Source: Pomphorhynchus laevis (lineage: Eukaryota; Acanthocephala; Palaeacanthocephala; Echinorhynchida; Pomphorhynchidae). From it: DNA of 64,000 nucleotides. Location of the stretch: positions 1 to 64,000 of the forward strand of contig WNNJ02003451.1 of assembly GCA_012934845.2 (NCBI GenBank). Reading direction: 5' to 3'. Numbering within the stretch: position 1 is the first letter of the stretch; each line of letters begins with the position of its first letter. The notes under the pieces were generated by a model. The model was not told where the DNA came from. It saw only the letters and a list, made by a program, of their open reading frames with translations, and searched no databases. Positions 41,641 through 52,254 of the stretch are shown piece by piece. Both the position numbers and the translations under genes were made by a program.

Positions 41641-42480
41641 GCAATTCAGCTATCATATTAGAAGCGATAGCGATTATTGAAGCTCTTAAAGAATAACGTC
41701 ACCACCTTATTGGACGATTATTTCGCGTTACGAGAGATCAACGATCAGTTATTTATATGATGCCTTCACATTCGAATATGATCAAAAACGAAAATTAAAC
41801 GCTGGCGATTAGAGTTATCACAAGTTCGCTTTGAGATTTTTTATCGTTCAGGCATTGACAACGTAGCAGCAGACGCTTTGTCACGACTGACATGCTCAGA
41901 TGTAACGACGTTTCAATCCGACTTTATAAAATTACACCGTTCGCTTTGTCATCCTGGACAGACAAGAATCTGGCATTATGCCAGAGCGAATAATTTTCCA
42001 TTATGTTTAGATGATATACGAGAAGTCGTAAATTGTTGCTCAACGTGTGCGAAGATAGTGTCGAGATTTTATCGTCCTCTCTTCAGCATTTTAATAAATG
42101 CCATTCAACCGTTTGAGCGCATGTCATTTGACTTCTTGACACCACTTACCATTACGACAAATATAAAATATAAACTTACGGTCATTTTCAAGATTTTCGT
42201 AGGTATTTCCTTGTTAGGATACTTCTGCTGAAACGGTTGTAACATGCTTAAAGCAGCTTTTTCACCTTTTGGAACACCGAAATATTTACACTCTGACAAA
42301 CACTTTTGTGTCACTCAAATTCAAAGTATCTTCACCTTCACAAAGAATTGCTACAAGTCAAACATTAGCTTTCAACCCTCAGGGCAATTGGTAATGCGAG
42401 CGCTTAAATGGAACTACATGGCGTAGAATTCAGTAATCGATGTCATCATATTTGTCGTTGCCCCAGTCATCAGACGAAAC
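41641..42480 (+). mobile_element. Ty3/gypsy LTR-retrotransposon fossil (RNase H end and integrase start)
   Basis: The order of parts fits the pol region of a Ty3/gypsy element: the end of RNase H (a DALSR-like block near 41870), then the integrase zinc-binding region (HRSLCHPGQTR, then CCSTCAK), then the start of the catalytic core (FERMSFDFLTPL). No LTRs are recognisable. It is clearly broken with several breaks and looks old. Confidence 0.75.
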
Positions 42481-43046
42481 GGCATTTACAATTAACAACA
42501 CTGACCAAAAGAAATTCCTACACGTAAGAACGACAACCTTAAACCAAAGCCTTAATTTATCTAAGTTCAATGAAGCTTCCAAGCTCCAACTATAGCAAGA
42601 TGCTTTTGACCTTTTCAGCCACTAAATCGATTACGAATATGCAATCGACACATTCGAACATTCATTCGTTGTTTCTCATAGCGCTTTCTTTACTCAATAC
42701 GAGCTACGAACAGTGCAGCTACATCTGACCAGCAGCAACAGCCGACTAGCAGCAACATCCGACCGGTAGCAACAGCTGCTTGCCAGCAACAACCCACCGA
42801 GTCGATCGATCAGTACGTTGTGAAACTGGAGTCAATAGAAAAGGAATATAAGTGTAATCAGTTTTTGCAAAGGAGCATTAAGATACGTTCATGCTCGATG
42901 CATTTGTTGCTGATATCCATTCATCGGATAAACGCCAACGCCCACTAGAAAATAATGTCAACAACAAACATCAAGCTTATAGTATTGCTCGTTCACTTTA
43001 ATCAGCCAAAATTTAATCCGCTCTTTGTATCTAAATAACATGAACC
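42481..43046. other. No gene; CAG/CAA-rich low-complexity patch
   Basis: At about 42710-42800 the sequence is rich in AGCAGCAACA-like units. It may be leftover sequence of the gypsy fossil, but nothing decisive is visible. Confidence 0.45.
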
Positions 43047-43292
43047 GTGCATAATAGGATGCACAACAATAAGGCTAAAGATTCGGACATTTTAACTGTT
43101 AAGCATTTCAAGTTGATTCACCTTTCAGCCGCTTACTGGCTATCCTTATTTAACGCGATTCTTTTCGGTCATCAGTCCACTAAGTGCTGGAAAGTTTCAA
43201 TACTGAAAGTATTATATAAAAACAATGATTTAGTAAATGACACAAACTCATATAGAGAAATCTCAATTCTTAACCGTTCTTATAAGTTTTGA
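43047..43292 (+). mobile_element. Small LINE RT fragment
   Basis: An 81-codon stretch reads YWLSLFNAILFGHQST, then CWKVSILKVLYKNND, then SYREISILNRSYKF. This is the block before and at RT motif 1 of LINEs (LFNxIL, WKxxxIxPLYKKGD, NYRPISLL). The family is not assignable. Confidence 0.55.
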
Positions 43293-43404
43293 ATTACTAA
43301 TAGCGCGTATAGCAACAGTTTTCTTGCAAGTACGATCGATTATGATTTCTGTCAGAAAGGTACTAATAATTTTGTAATAATTTTTATTGTAATTTTCGAT
43401 TTTT

Positions 43405-43444
43405 GTTCACACCTTTTCGAATCAGGTGTCGAAAAGGTGTGAAC
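43405..43444. repeat. Snap-back hairpin at the truncated 3' end of LINE C copy 6
   Basis: A perfect 16-bp inverted repeat (GTTCACACCTTTTCGA and TCGAAAAGGTGTGAAC) encloses an 8-base loop. The right arm is LINE C sequence just before its stop codon. The left arm is its complement, after which the element ends. The usual 3' UTR and stem-loop are absent. Confidence 0.9.
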
Positions 43445-46400
43445 GGAGGAGGTGTTTGAATGTGATAAAGGAGGGGGCGCGGCGGACGTCGAGTGGGAAT
43501 TGATTCCAGGCGAGTGAGGCGGCGACGAGGAAGGATCGGAGACCGTAGTTGTTGGAGTAATTAGGAACGTGGAGTAAGAGGGTATGACGGAAACGCAGCG
43601 ATATCAAGGTGGGGCGAGTGTCGTCTAAAAAAGGAAGGTTGATGAACGATGGGGAGCCGACAGCGATGAGATGAATAGTTACGAGAAGAAGGCGGAGTTT
43701 GATGCGGATGGGGATGGTGGGCCAGGAGAGTTGGGCAAGATATGTGGATATGTGGTCGAAGCGACGGAGACGAAAGAGCACTCGAACGGCGGAGTTGATT
43801 ATGCGTTGTAGGGGTAGGATGATGGATTTCGGAGAATTGGCGAAAAGGCTAAGGCAGTAATCGATTTTAGGGAAAAGAAGCGATTAAAGAAGATACATAC
43901 AAGAAGGGAAGTCGATAAGGGGGCGGATACGGCGGATGTCACAAAGAATTAAGTTAAACGAGCGGACCTTGTCACGGACGAAGGGTTTAAGGGAAATATG
44001 ATCATCGAAATGGAAGTCTAAGAAAGTGAGATTGTGTACTATGGAGATGATCGATGAGGCAAAATATACAGTGGTAGGAGGTATGTTCGGTTTACGGGGG
44101 AGGATTCACATTATTTTAGACTTGTCGGGGTTTAGAACGAGATTGAGATTGGAGAGACGTTTGTAGATAGAAGGAAGACAGTTGGAGGCAGAAATGCCGA
44201 TATCGTGTATGCGATGTGCGGGTGCATGAGCATATATGAGGATGTCATCGGCGTATTGCATGACGTTAAAGAAGTAAGGTTTGATAAACGGAGAGAGATC
44301 ACCTAGCAGAAGAGGGAAAAGCAGGGAACATAAGACTGAACCTCGTGGAACCCAGCAAAAAATAGGGATGGGAGGGAAGAATAATGAATTAGAACATACG
44401 CGAAAGGAACAGTCGGATAGATATGAGGCAAACCATGCTACGGAGGAAGAAGAAAAGCCGTAATCATAACGAAGGCGAGAAAAGAGGACGGTGTGGTCAA
44501 CAATGTCGAAGGCGGATGAGAGGTCGAGGGAGATGAGAACACTATATAGAGCCGTGTTTAGAGAAATGAGTAAGTCGTTGTAAACTTTCATGCAGGCGAT
44601 TTCTGTGGAGTGATTTGAGAGGAAAGCTAATTGGAAAGGAGGGTACAGTGGGAATCAACTCCCTCTCGACTTCAGCCGCGCTCCCTCCTTTATCACATTC
44701 AAACACCCACTCCGTTCACACCTTCTCGACACCTGATTTACAGTTTTGTTTTGTTGATGTCATGTAAGCGTGTGCTGGCACGCATTTGCCACGTTAAAAT
44801 AAATCTTTTTTTTGATGAGGAGAGATAAACGTTGATCTGTATTAAGATAAGGCGTTCTATGAGCTTAGAAAGAGTAGGGAGTAGTGAAATAAGGCGATAG
44901 CTGGAAGGACAAGAGGGTTTGATCGATTGTTTCTTAAAGAGGGGACGAACGATTGCGTTTTTCCAGTGTGAAGGGAAGATACGACTGTGGATGGACGAGT
45001 TAAACAAGGTTGTGAGAAATGGGGATATCGATGAGCATATAGATTTTAATATGTGAGTAGGCAGGGGATCGGCAGGTGAGGTTTTGTTGGGCAAGGACAT
45101 GATGACAGATGATACTTCGGTAGGTGAGACAGGGAGAAGATGAAAGAGTTCCGGAAGAATGAGGCTAGACTGGGCAGAGTGGGATAGGATGGAGACCGGG
45201 GTGTGAGAGAGCAACGTGGATACTTTAGTATGGAGAAATGACGAATAATCATGGGCATTGATGTCGCACGGCGAAGCGGAATGAGCAAGGATTGAGTTAA
45301 AAGTATGCCAGAGAATCTTTGAGTTGAATGAAGTGATGATTTTATGCTCCCAAAAGGAGTTGCATTTGGTACGTAGTAGGTGGAGATGAGACCGGCGAAG
45401 AGCAAGATAGGAATCACGGAAAGACGGAGTGATCGAGCGGAAATCACGTCTGAGAGAGCGGTGATAGACTCGAAAAGCATGGCGGAGTCGACGCTTTGAT
45501 AGTAGGCATTGGATGTCAAATTATGGGGCACGGTACAAGCGACGGTGTGGGTGAGACTTTAAGGGCAAGAGAATATCGAGAGTGGATGTGAGTTTAGAGT
45601 CGAAAAGAAAGGCGAGATCGTGAGGAGATGAATATGTTATTGTGGGTAATGATAGAGATGATTTGAGTAAGGCAGAGCGGAGAAGGGAGAGGTCAAGATT
45701 TCTCCAAGGGCGACGTAGGATTGTAATTGTGTGAGGAGGGGTGTGGTTGTGAGTGAGATCAAGTGTGATAAGAAAGTGATGGATAGACCAGGATCAGAGA
45801 TAGACAGTGAGGTGTAGGCAGCAAAATGATCGGGGACAGCGATGATGTCGAGTGACCCACCAAGTATATGTGTGGGGTCAGTGGAGATTAGTTTGTAATT
45901 GTAGTTGGATAGAATGTTGATGAACCGGATGGAATCCGTGGAAGAGGGGCGGTCTAGGCGGATATTGAAGTCGCCTAGAACGAGTGAAGGGATTGAGGAC
46001 AAAGAACAATGAGAAAGGAGGTCAGCGAGTTCGGTAAAAAATAAGGCAGTAGGAGCTGATGAACCAGGACGGTATACAATGGCGAGATCTAGAGTGATCG
46101 GGTTAGAATAACGACAAGTGAGCAATTCAAAAGAGCAAGGACTGAAAGGGGTATTGATTTTGCGAAGAGACGCGGGGTGACGCGCGATTGCGACGATGCC
46201 GCCGTGATTAGAGAATTTAGAAGGGTATGAGCTGAGGGGCGTGCGGATTCGACTAGGGAGCAACCGGTAGAGAGCAGACGGCGAATGGAAAGGTCGTCGG
46301 AATCTGAGTGCCGGGATTCGGTGAGGCAGAAGAAACCGATGGGTTGCTTGGTGAATAGGTTGAGGATAAGATCGGATTTATTGAGAATAGATCTAGTGTT

Positions 46401-46478
46401 GAGGAGACCGAGGCGGAAACCGTGTGTTGTGGCGAAAGAGTCTAGTGGTGAAGACACATAGGAGAGATGGAGCGCCAT
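43422..46478 (-). pseudogene. LINE C ORF2 (copy 6), broken
   Basis: From MALHLSYVSSPL (46478): the endonuclease in two frames (46089-46478 and 45637-46263) with GFRLGLLNTRSIL, LTESRHSDSD (Arg where Trp is usual), LVLGDFNIRLDR and DIIAVPDHF; the linker and RT N-terminal part (44738-45531, two frames); then the inverted insert; then the RT core (44106-44591) with LDLSSAFDIVDHT and YADDILIY and the variant WVPRGS; then the C-terminal domain (43422-43781) ending FKHLLRSHLFDT. ORF1 and ORF2 overlap by about 37 bases. Shared unusual residues link it closely to copy 5. Confidence 0.82.
44649..44813 (+). repeat. 165-bp inverted copy of the LINE C 3' end inside LINE C copy 6
   Basis: Same boundaries and length as the inserts in copies 3 and 5. 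It retains the 3' stem-loop, although copy 6 has lost its own. Confidence 0.92.
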
Positions 46479-47580
46479 CGAATTTTTAGACGCTTGTGGA
46501 CAACTTGAAAATTTCCGTCTATGTTTCGGATGGAGAGTGATGTTTCGCCGTTTTCATCGCGACGGCGTTTTTCGATGCGGGCTGAAGAGATTTGAGCGAT
46601 TTCAGAAGGGGCGCGATCGTGGAAATTTTGAGTGGTTGAAGATGACATAAGTTTGAATCGTTGAGAGAGGACAGAAGACGCGTGAGAGCGATGCTTGAAA
46701 ACAATTTTTAGTAGAGGGGGCAGGGAAGGATTAGATTGAGCAGATTTGTTTAGACGGATGAATGCGACAGGAGAAATGTCCTTGAAAAAGGATTGTTAAT
46801 CCGCAGGGACAATAGACGAGATGATTGATCTGAAGGCGTGAACATCGTGGTCTAGACGTGCTTGTGGAGATAAGGAGTTAGAAGGCGTGATATTAGTGAC
46901 AATGACGCAACGATCGCGAGAAGCAAAGCGCTTCCGTAAAGGAGGACGACTGACGTGAGTAGGTGAGATCACGATAGAAGAGCTGGCAGTTGATGATTTG
47001 GAGGGATTTGGTTTGACGACGGGAGACATAGAGGATAATGATAATAAAGAGGGTGGCAGCGATGTGAGGAAAGGTTATGAGTGGAAGGATAGTTGAGGTT
47101 GGTGGAGGTGATTTTGATTGATGGATGCAAGGTATTGAGAAACGAGACGGGAAGGACGGGACGTGGGGTGTCGGAGAGTGAAAATACATTAGTTGTAACA
47201 ATTTGCGGCTTCGTCACTGTCTCGGTAGATTTATCATAAACTTGACAAAATCCATCTTGCTGCGATACAAATTGCGACTCCTTCACTGTCTCTGTAGATT
47301 TATCAGAAATTTGAGAAATTTGATCATGCTGTGATGCCATTTCCAATTGCTCTAAGCGTTTTATTAACAAGTTGATTTGTTTCGCCGCACATAATCCGCA
47401 GTAGAACGGTGGCCCGCCACAAGTTTCCTGACCCAAAGCACAATTATGTGTTACTGATGTCCAGATTTGACAGCCGCTAGCGGAGCATTCCACTTGTATG
47501 TTCTCGAGCTTGCCGGTTTTATCGGTATCAACAGAGATTGCTCGCTTGGCTTTTGGTAGATTTTTCTTCTTGGCTTTCAT
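46442..47580 (-). pseudogene. LINE C ORF1 (copy 6): PHD-like finger, repeats and RRM-like domain
   Basis: It starts MKAKKKNLPKAKRA (ATG at 47580). A PHD-like finger follows with Cys32, Cys37, His45, Cys47, Cys54, Cys61 and Cys64 (CSASGCQIW, then FYCGLC). Next is a short coiled-coil-like stretch (INLLIKRLEQLE), then two related units containing DKSTETV. The frame then changes near 47020. The RRM-like part reads MSPVVKPNPSKS, CVIVTNITPSNSL and DVHAFRSIISSIV, a stop follows, and the rest lies in a further frame to RWRSISPMCLHH. At least two lesions break it. It shows the full domain order of this ORF1. Confidence 0.75.
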
Positions 47581-47639
47581 TAACTGTAGGTTGCAATAGT
47601 TTACAATTTTTAAAACTGATCTCCTTGTAAGAACTTTAA

Positions 47640-48480
47640 TAACGAATACTTTTTTTAACGATTGTCATGGTATTGGGTGTTTAGTCGATTCGACATAAAA
47701 GTGCGTATTATCAAATACTGCTTTGGTTTGAAGAACGACAAGTTTTTAAGCGAATATGCAATTATTCTAATTCAAACGACTTTCGGCCTCACGAACGCCG
47801 TCGCAAAGTTGCGACGTATAATGATGCATATAATTAACACCGAAATTTTGAAAGACATATTTATACCCGGATGACGTCGTAATCTGAGCAAACGTTCGTC
47901 AAGACAACGAGTTAAAGGTCAACTGCTTCTTGAGCACATGTAAAGAGCATGACATTTCACTAAATTGGACAAAGGGCGCAATCGGTATTTCAACTATCAA
48001 GTTATTCAGTTACCTAATCTCTTATGGGAGCATCCGATTTGATCCAGACCGAATATTCATCTACCAAAAGCCAGTTCTCAGGATTCCAAATCGTACTAAC
48101 GCATGCTGGGTTTCTTCGCTTATTACATGCGTTGGATCCCAACATACTTAAAACTCATCATACCTTTGCGCAACATCTCGAAGTTTTTCCTAGACAGTAA
48201 TGCAGTGAATGCTTTTGAACAAATCAAAGCATCAATCACCGAAGCGATAAAATCGAAAATAAACTTTGACTACCATTCGTAGTTGAGACGATTGGCAGCG
48301 ACATGGCGATTGGTGCTAATCTTCAGCAAGAAGGAAAAGCGGTATTGTTTTTCAAGATCACTCGATAACAGCGGTCTCCAATTTCCATTAAATAAAATTA
48401 CATGCCGTTACCTAAGTTAAACAAAAGGACAACTCTATTATACTTATGCCGGCATAGGTGGTACGTCTTCTTTGATCATC
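47640..48480 (+). mobile_element. Ty3/gypsy LTR-retrotransposon fossil (reverse transcriptase part)
   Basis: Blocks in order fit a Ty3/gypsy RT: a segment with FGLTNAVAKLRRIM, a connection-type block ending in ISYGSIRFDPDRI-like sequence, then traces of the RNase H side. No LTRs are found. It is broken by several breaks and old. It may or may not belong to the same insertion as the fossil at 41.6 kb. Confidence 0.65.
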
Positions 48481-48769
48481 TTCAATGCCTCAGGTAAAGT
48501 GGAATTTTAGCTCCCAGCCGCACCAACCCCCTTCCGACTGAACAACTCAAGGTCTTTCACCCTCCTGAGAGCCCAGTGAAGGCGGAATATGGTAGGTAGT
48601 CGGAATAAAAGGTGCTTGAGAAATTTAGGTCTTTGTTCTGGGGGCCGTCCTCTAGAAAAGAAAGCCAAACCCGAGATTGCCCAAATACCCCACCTTGGGT
48701 GGAATGCTTGGGCAATCCCATCCTAAGTTGGGATGCAACTTATCTTTAATTTTGAAAAGAATCGGCTAA
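48481..48769. other. No gene; nested hairpin
   Basis: A hairpin at 48675-48717 pairs GATTGCCCAA with TTGGGCAATC and has a second small stem inside. A similar GC-rich hairpin (CCTGGGG against CCCCAGG) is at about 49470-49490. These may belong to the 3' side of LINE G. Confidence 0.4.
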
Positions 48770-50600
48770 TGTCCGAGACTACATTTATGCACCTGCGCTA
48801 AAAAACAGGGATGTGGTATCATCAACGTAAACCACAAGATGTTGATCGCGTTTTAAATATTTGAAAAGTACAATTGAGGCAGCAAAATATAAGATAGGGG
48901 AAAGTGGGGAGCCTTGAGGTACACCTGTAATAGGGTAGAATTGACGTGCATCAGGATCGTCTTCATAGAACAATTGCTTGTATACAGCGAAATCTCAACT
49001 CTGTTAACAATTCTTGCAGGCATCCCTATGAACTTAAGAAAATATATAACAAAGGGAATGAAAAACGGTCAAATGCAGCGGAAAAATCAAGGAAAACAGC
49101 CGCAACGAGCAGAGGACTATTATTTTGACAGAACTGATGCACTTCACCTATTTCTGAATGGACCGAGCGATTTTTGACGTACTAATGAACGCCTGGTGAG
49201 ATTAGCTTACGCCTGCATAGATGGTCACGGATTTTACGCGCAAGCGCTTTTTCGTAAATGGAGATGAGGGCGTTTTGAATCGAAATCAGAGTCGCAGATC
49301 TTTAGGACATGAAATCGATTTATTTTTTGATAAAAAAACGCGTCGGCTTAAATTGATGTTAGCAACATCTGACGGGGAGTCTAATAGCATTGTGATGGCG
49401 ACCTCCTTTCTCTGACTGTCTGTCAAAAGCTGACAGACACGAGTGGAGAGTGGCGCGTTTGATCTGTAGGTGCCCTGGGGTGGCCCCCAGGAGCCAAGAA
49501 TATTTGGGACAGAGAAGTCCCTACTACCGAAATCACCCTAAGACGGGATTGGCTGGAGAGATTGAGTGGCTCCATAATTATGTAGGGATAGTGATTCCTC
49601 AAAAATTTTGACAAGACCTATACTACCTATCCAACCCAAAACTCTCTCCCTCCAGCAGCCAAACTTCTTGAATATTTTCCAGAAGGAAGCCTGAGAGGGA
49701 TTAATGTGAGCAATGCTTGCCCTACCTCTACTCAGTTAAAGCATATATCTAGAGCTCTAGTATTCATTTGAGAGGACCTGCCTGGCGGAAGCAGATAGAT
49801 TGGGAAGGTGTATCATTTTAGCTAGGACCGTGAGTTTTGTTGGAGTTGGATTGTAAATGCGACCTTTATAGGTAGTCGAAATGATCGCGGTAGTCTATGA
49901 TGAGAGATAGGAATTGAATCGGGTGAGACTCGCGATTCCTATTATAGTAAAGAGTTTGGTAGCCGCCTGGAAGCAGGCCACTCTGATTAGATCAAAGTGA
50001 AACCTGCTTCTAAGTAGTGTATTTTTCTCTAAACGCCAACTTAGTAAGTCGTGCAATGTGAATAGTTGTTAACGCAATTGCTCAATACAGGTAGGTTTAA
50101 GCAGCCACAACTCGTGTAACAGAAGAATGTCGACAAGAGAATTTGTTGTAGTGCAATGAAAGGTGTGGTGATGGTTTATGTATAAGATAATCATTCCTGC
50201 CTCTGTGGAGTGCTGTATTAATCCAACGACCAGTTATTCGTTGAAGTCACCAAGTAACATGTCATAATCGCTTCCTAAAATATGATCCAGTAGTTCACGG
50301 TTCTTGTGAATTTCACCTAGTCGGATATAGACATTGGCTATGCTGATACGTTTACCGTTCTTACATAGTGATATCGCTAAACAAGATAGGGCTGAACGAG
50401 AATAGTTTAGTAGGAGGGATGATCTTAAGGAGCTCTTCACTGGGGTTAAAAGACGTTGAGAAAAAGAGAAGTGAGGAGAGCTTTTATATACGGAGTATAG
50501 TGGGTAAATATATGATTTGGGATAAATCGAGTAATGTCATGGGAAGAGAAGATAGACCGCGTCTCCTGAAGGACTATAATTTCTGAATTTCTGCCAGATG
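48770..50600 (-). mobile_element. LINE G remnant (endonuclease and RT)
   Basis: On the minus strand an endonuclease block (50234-50440) reads ISIANVYIRLGE, then YDMLLGDFNE. Further down come NSLVDILLLHELW, then a broken linker. RT blocks follow: FLDFSAAFDRFS near 49110-49160, then ITGVPQGSPLSPILY and LVVYVDDTTSLF (48785-48973, catalytic Asp pair present). It looks more like R1/jockey-type LINEs than the CR1-group ones here. Many breaks are present. Confidence 0.65.
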
Positions 50601-51018
50601 AAAGGTTAAGGGCTGAAGCACCTCGCGAATATCACTGAAAAATATGCAGTGAAAAATATATGGACTAGTTCCTATAGCTTGAAGGCAATATCCAGGATGT
50701 TGGCCAATAAGCGCGAAACACACTGTGCGACGTATATCGCATTTTTCCGACGTAAGATAAGCTTTTCCTTGCGTGATCAACATACGTGTATTCGCATCCC
50801 CCGCTCAGCATTTCACATGTTCGTGCACGAAAAACGGATCCATTCGGGGATAACCAGTTTGGATTCGCTATGGATAGTTGAGGATTATATGAATGGAGTT
50901 TTAAATGTTAAATGTAATGTATAATGATGATATCAGGGCCCATTTGAGGGTAACCTTTAAATTGTAATTTTATGTTGACGAAAAAGAAATAAAAAAATGT
51001 TATTATTAAAAATATAAA
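50601..51018. other. No gene recognised
   Basis: A 91-codon plus-strand frame (50649-50924) and a 69-codon minus-strand frame (50574-50783) overlap here. Neither shows a motif I can name. The minus-strand one could be the end of a LINE G ORF1. Confidence 0.4.
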
Positions 51019-51700
51019 ATGGTAACGTTACGAATAGAACTATCGCAATGCAAATATGATAGATTTCATCGACTAAGAAAATATAATACTGCTTTTTATT
51101 TACCTTATTTTTTCGAAAGTATAATGCTTCTATTCCAGCTGAAGGAAACTCAAATTAAATTTAATCACCAGTCTCTATGTAATCCTGGAATTACTTGTTA
51201 TATTACTATGTACGCATTCTTAATCTTCCTAATTTGTACTCAATCGAGGATGTTAAACAAATTGTAAACACTTGTGTCATTTGTTCTAGATGAAAACCTC
51301 GTTTTTCTAAACTGGAACAAAAAATATACAAACCAAATCATTTAAACGATCGTCACTCGATTTCAAAGGTCAATCGTCATCGAGTAACATAAATAAATAT
51401 TTATTTGTCGTCATTAATGAATATTCTAGATCTTCTTTCGCATTCTCATGTCGAAACACGAGGACCGCAACTTTAACAAATTGTCTTGAAATTCTATTTT
51501 TCATTTGCCTTCTAAAATTAATCAAAATTTTCGCGGTTATTTGAATCGATTGGAAAGTAAATTCACAATTACTTGTCCTTGCAATCTAGCACGTAAGAGC
51601 CAGGTTGAGAAATGCAATGTGGTAAGATGGAATGTGATCGAGTTGGATCTTGCTAATTATATCAAGTAAATTTAAATATATCAAACTTCACTTCAAAGAG
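51019..51700 (+). mobile_element. Ty3/gypsy LTR-retrotransposon fossil (integrase part)
   Basis: Blocks of a Ty3/gypsy integrase can be followed: the zinc-binding segment (NHQSLCNPGITC), then a paired-cysteine segment, then a core segment (VVINEYSRSSFAF). No LTRs are visible. It is broken by several breaks and old. Confidence 0.65.
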
Positions 51701-51820
51701 CACTTCATTCGATTCCCTCATTATTGTATGCATCACTGGTTAAATTCATCGCGGGCACATTGCTTAACCAGTATGTGACTCACTGGTTGAACAATTGTCT
51801 TGGATATAAAAACATACAAT

Positions 51821-51920
51821 TGTTCCTGTTAGTTCCATATTATTCCTGTCAGTTTAAGATTATTCCTGTCAGTTTCAGATTATTCCTGTCGATTCCAGAT
51901 TATTCCTGTCAGTTCCAGAT
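51821..51920 (+). repeat. Minisatellite, 20-bp unit, five copies
   Basis: The unit is TATTCCTGTCAGTTYMAGAT. The first copy is the most diverged and the others differ at one to three positions. A small hairpin (ACTGGTTAA against TTAACCAGT) lies upstream at about 51733-51772. Confidence 0.9.
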
Positions 51921-52173
51921 CCCTGTATGTGTTCACGCATCCAAAACATCAGAATGCAATGATGGTTATACAAGTTTGGAAGTTGGATGCGATTGTAAAA
52001 ATTGATTGTACGTTGATTTTGAGAGTAAAAAGCATTAGTTCATCGAGATTCGCAGCGGTTAGGCAACACAATGAATCTTGTTGGTGAATAATAAGTGGTG
52101 ACCTATTAACCGGATAGGTTAATAATCCTAAATGCAATTTTTGGAAATCAAATCCAAATATCAAATAAGTATG

Positions 52174-52207
52174 TTCAAATTAGTATTTTAACAAATACTA
52201 ATTTGAA
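52174..52207. repeat. Short perfect inverted repeat
   Basis: Arms of 14 bases (TTCAAATTAGTATT and AATACTAATTTGAA) with a 6-base loop, just upstream of the canonical PLE remnant. Related half-units (CAAATTAGTATG) follow at about 52235. Confidence 0.85.
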
Positions 52208-52254
52208 TACTAGTTCAAATCAGTATTTTTTTTATCAAATTAGTATGTTTATTG

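Larger units (their letters stand above)
43421..47600 (-). mobile_element. LINE C copy 6, longest copy
   Basis: This minus-strand element spans the complete ORF1 region with zinc finger (from 47580), endonuclease, linker, RT and C-terminal domain, and ends at the stop codon in a snap-back hairpin. It carries the 165-bp inverted insert. It allows the layout of the family to be read: ORF1 about 1.1 kb, then ORF2 about 2.8 kb without the insert. It has several frameshifts. Its higher GC content marks it off from the Naiads and the background. Confidence 0.9.

Noticed and set aside
50649-50924. Host gene with a zinc-binding domain
   Set aside because: The frame is short, lies between a LINE and a gypsy fossil, and shows no consistent Cys/His spacing.
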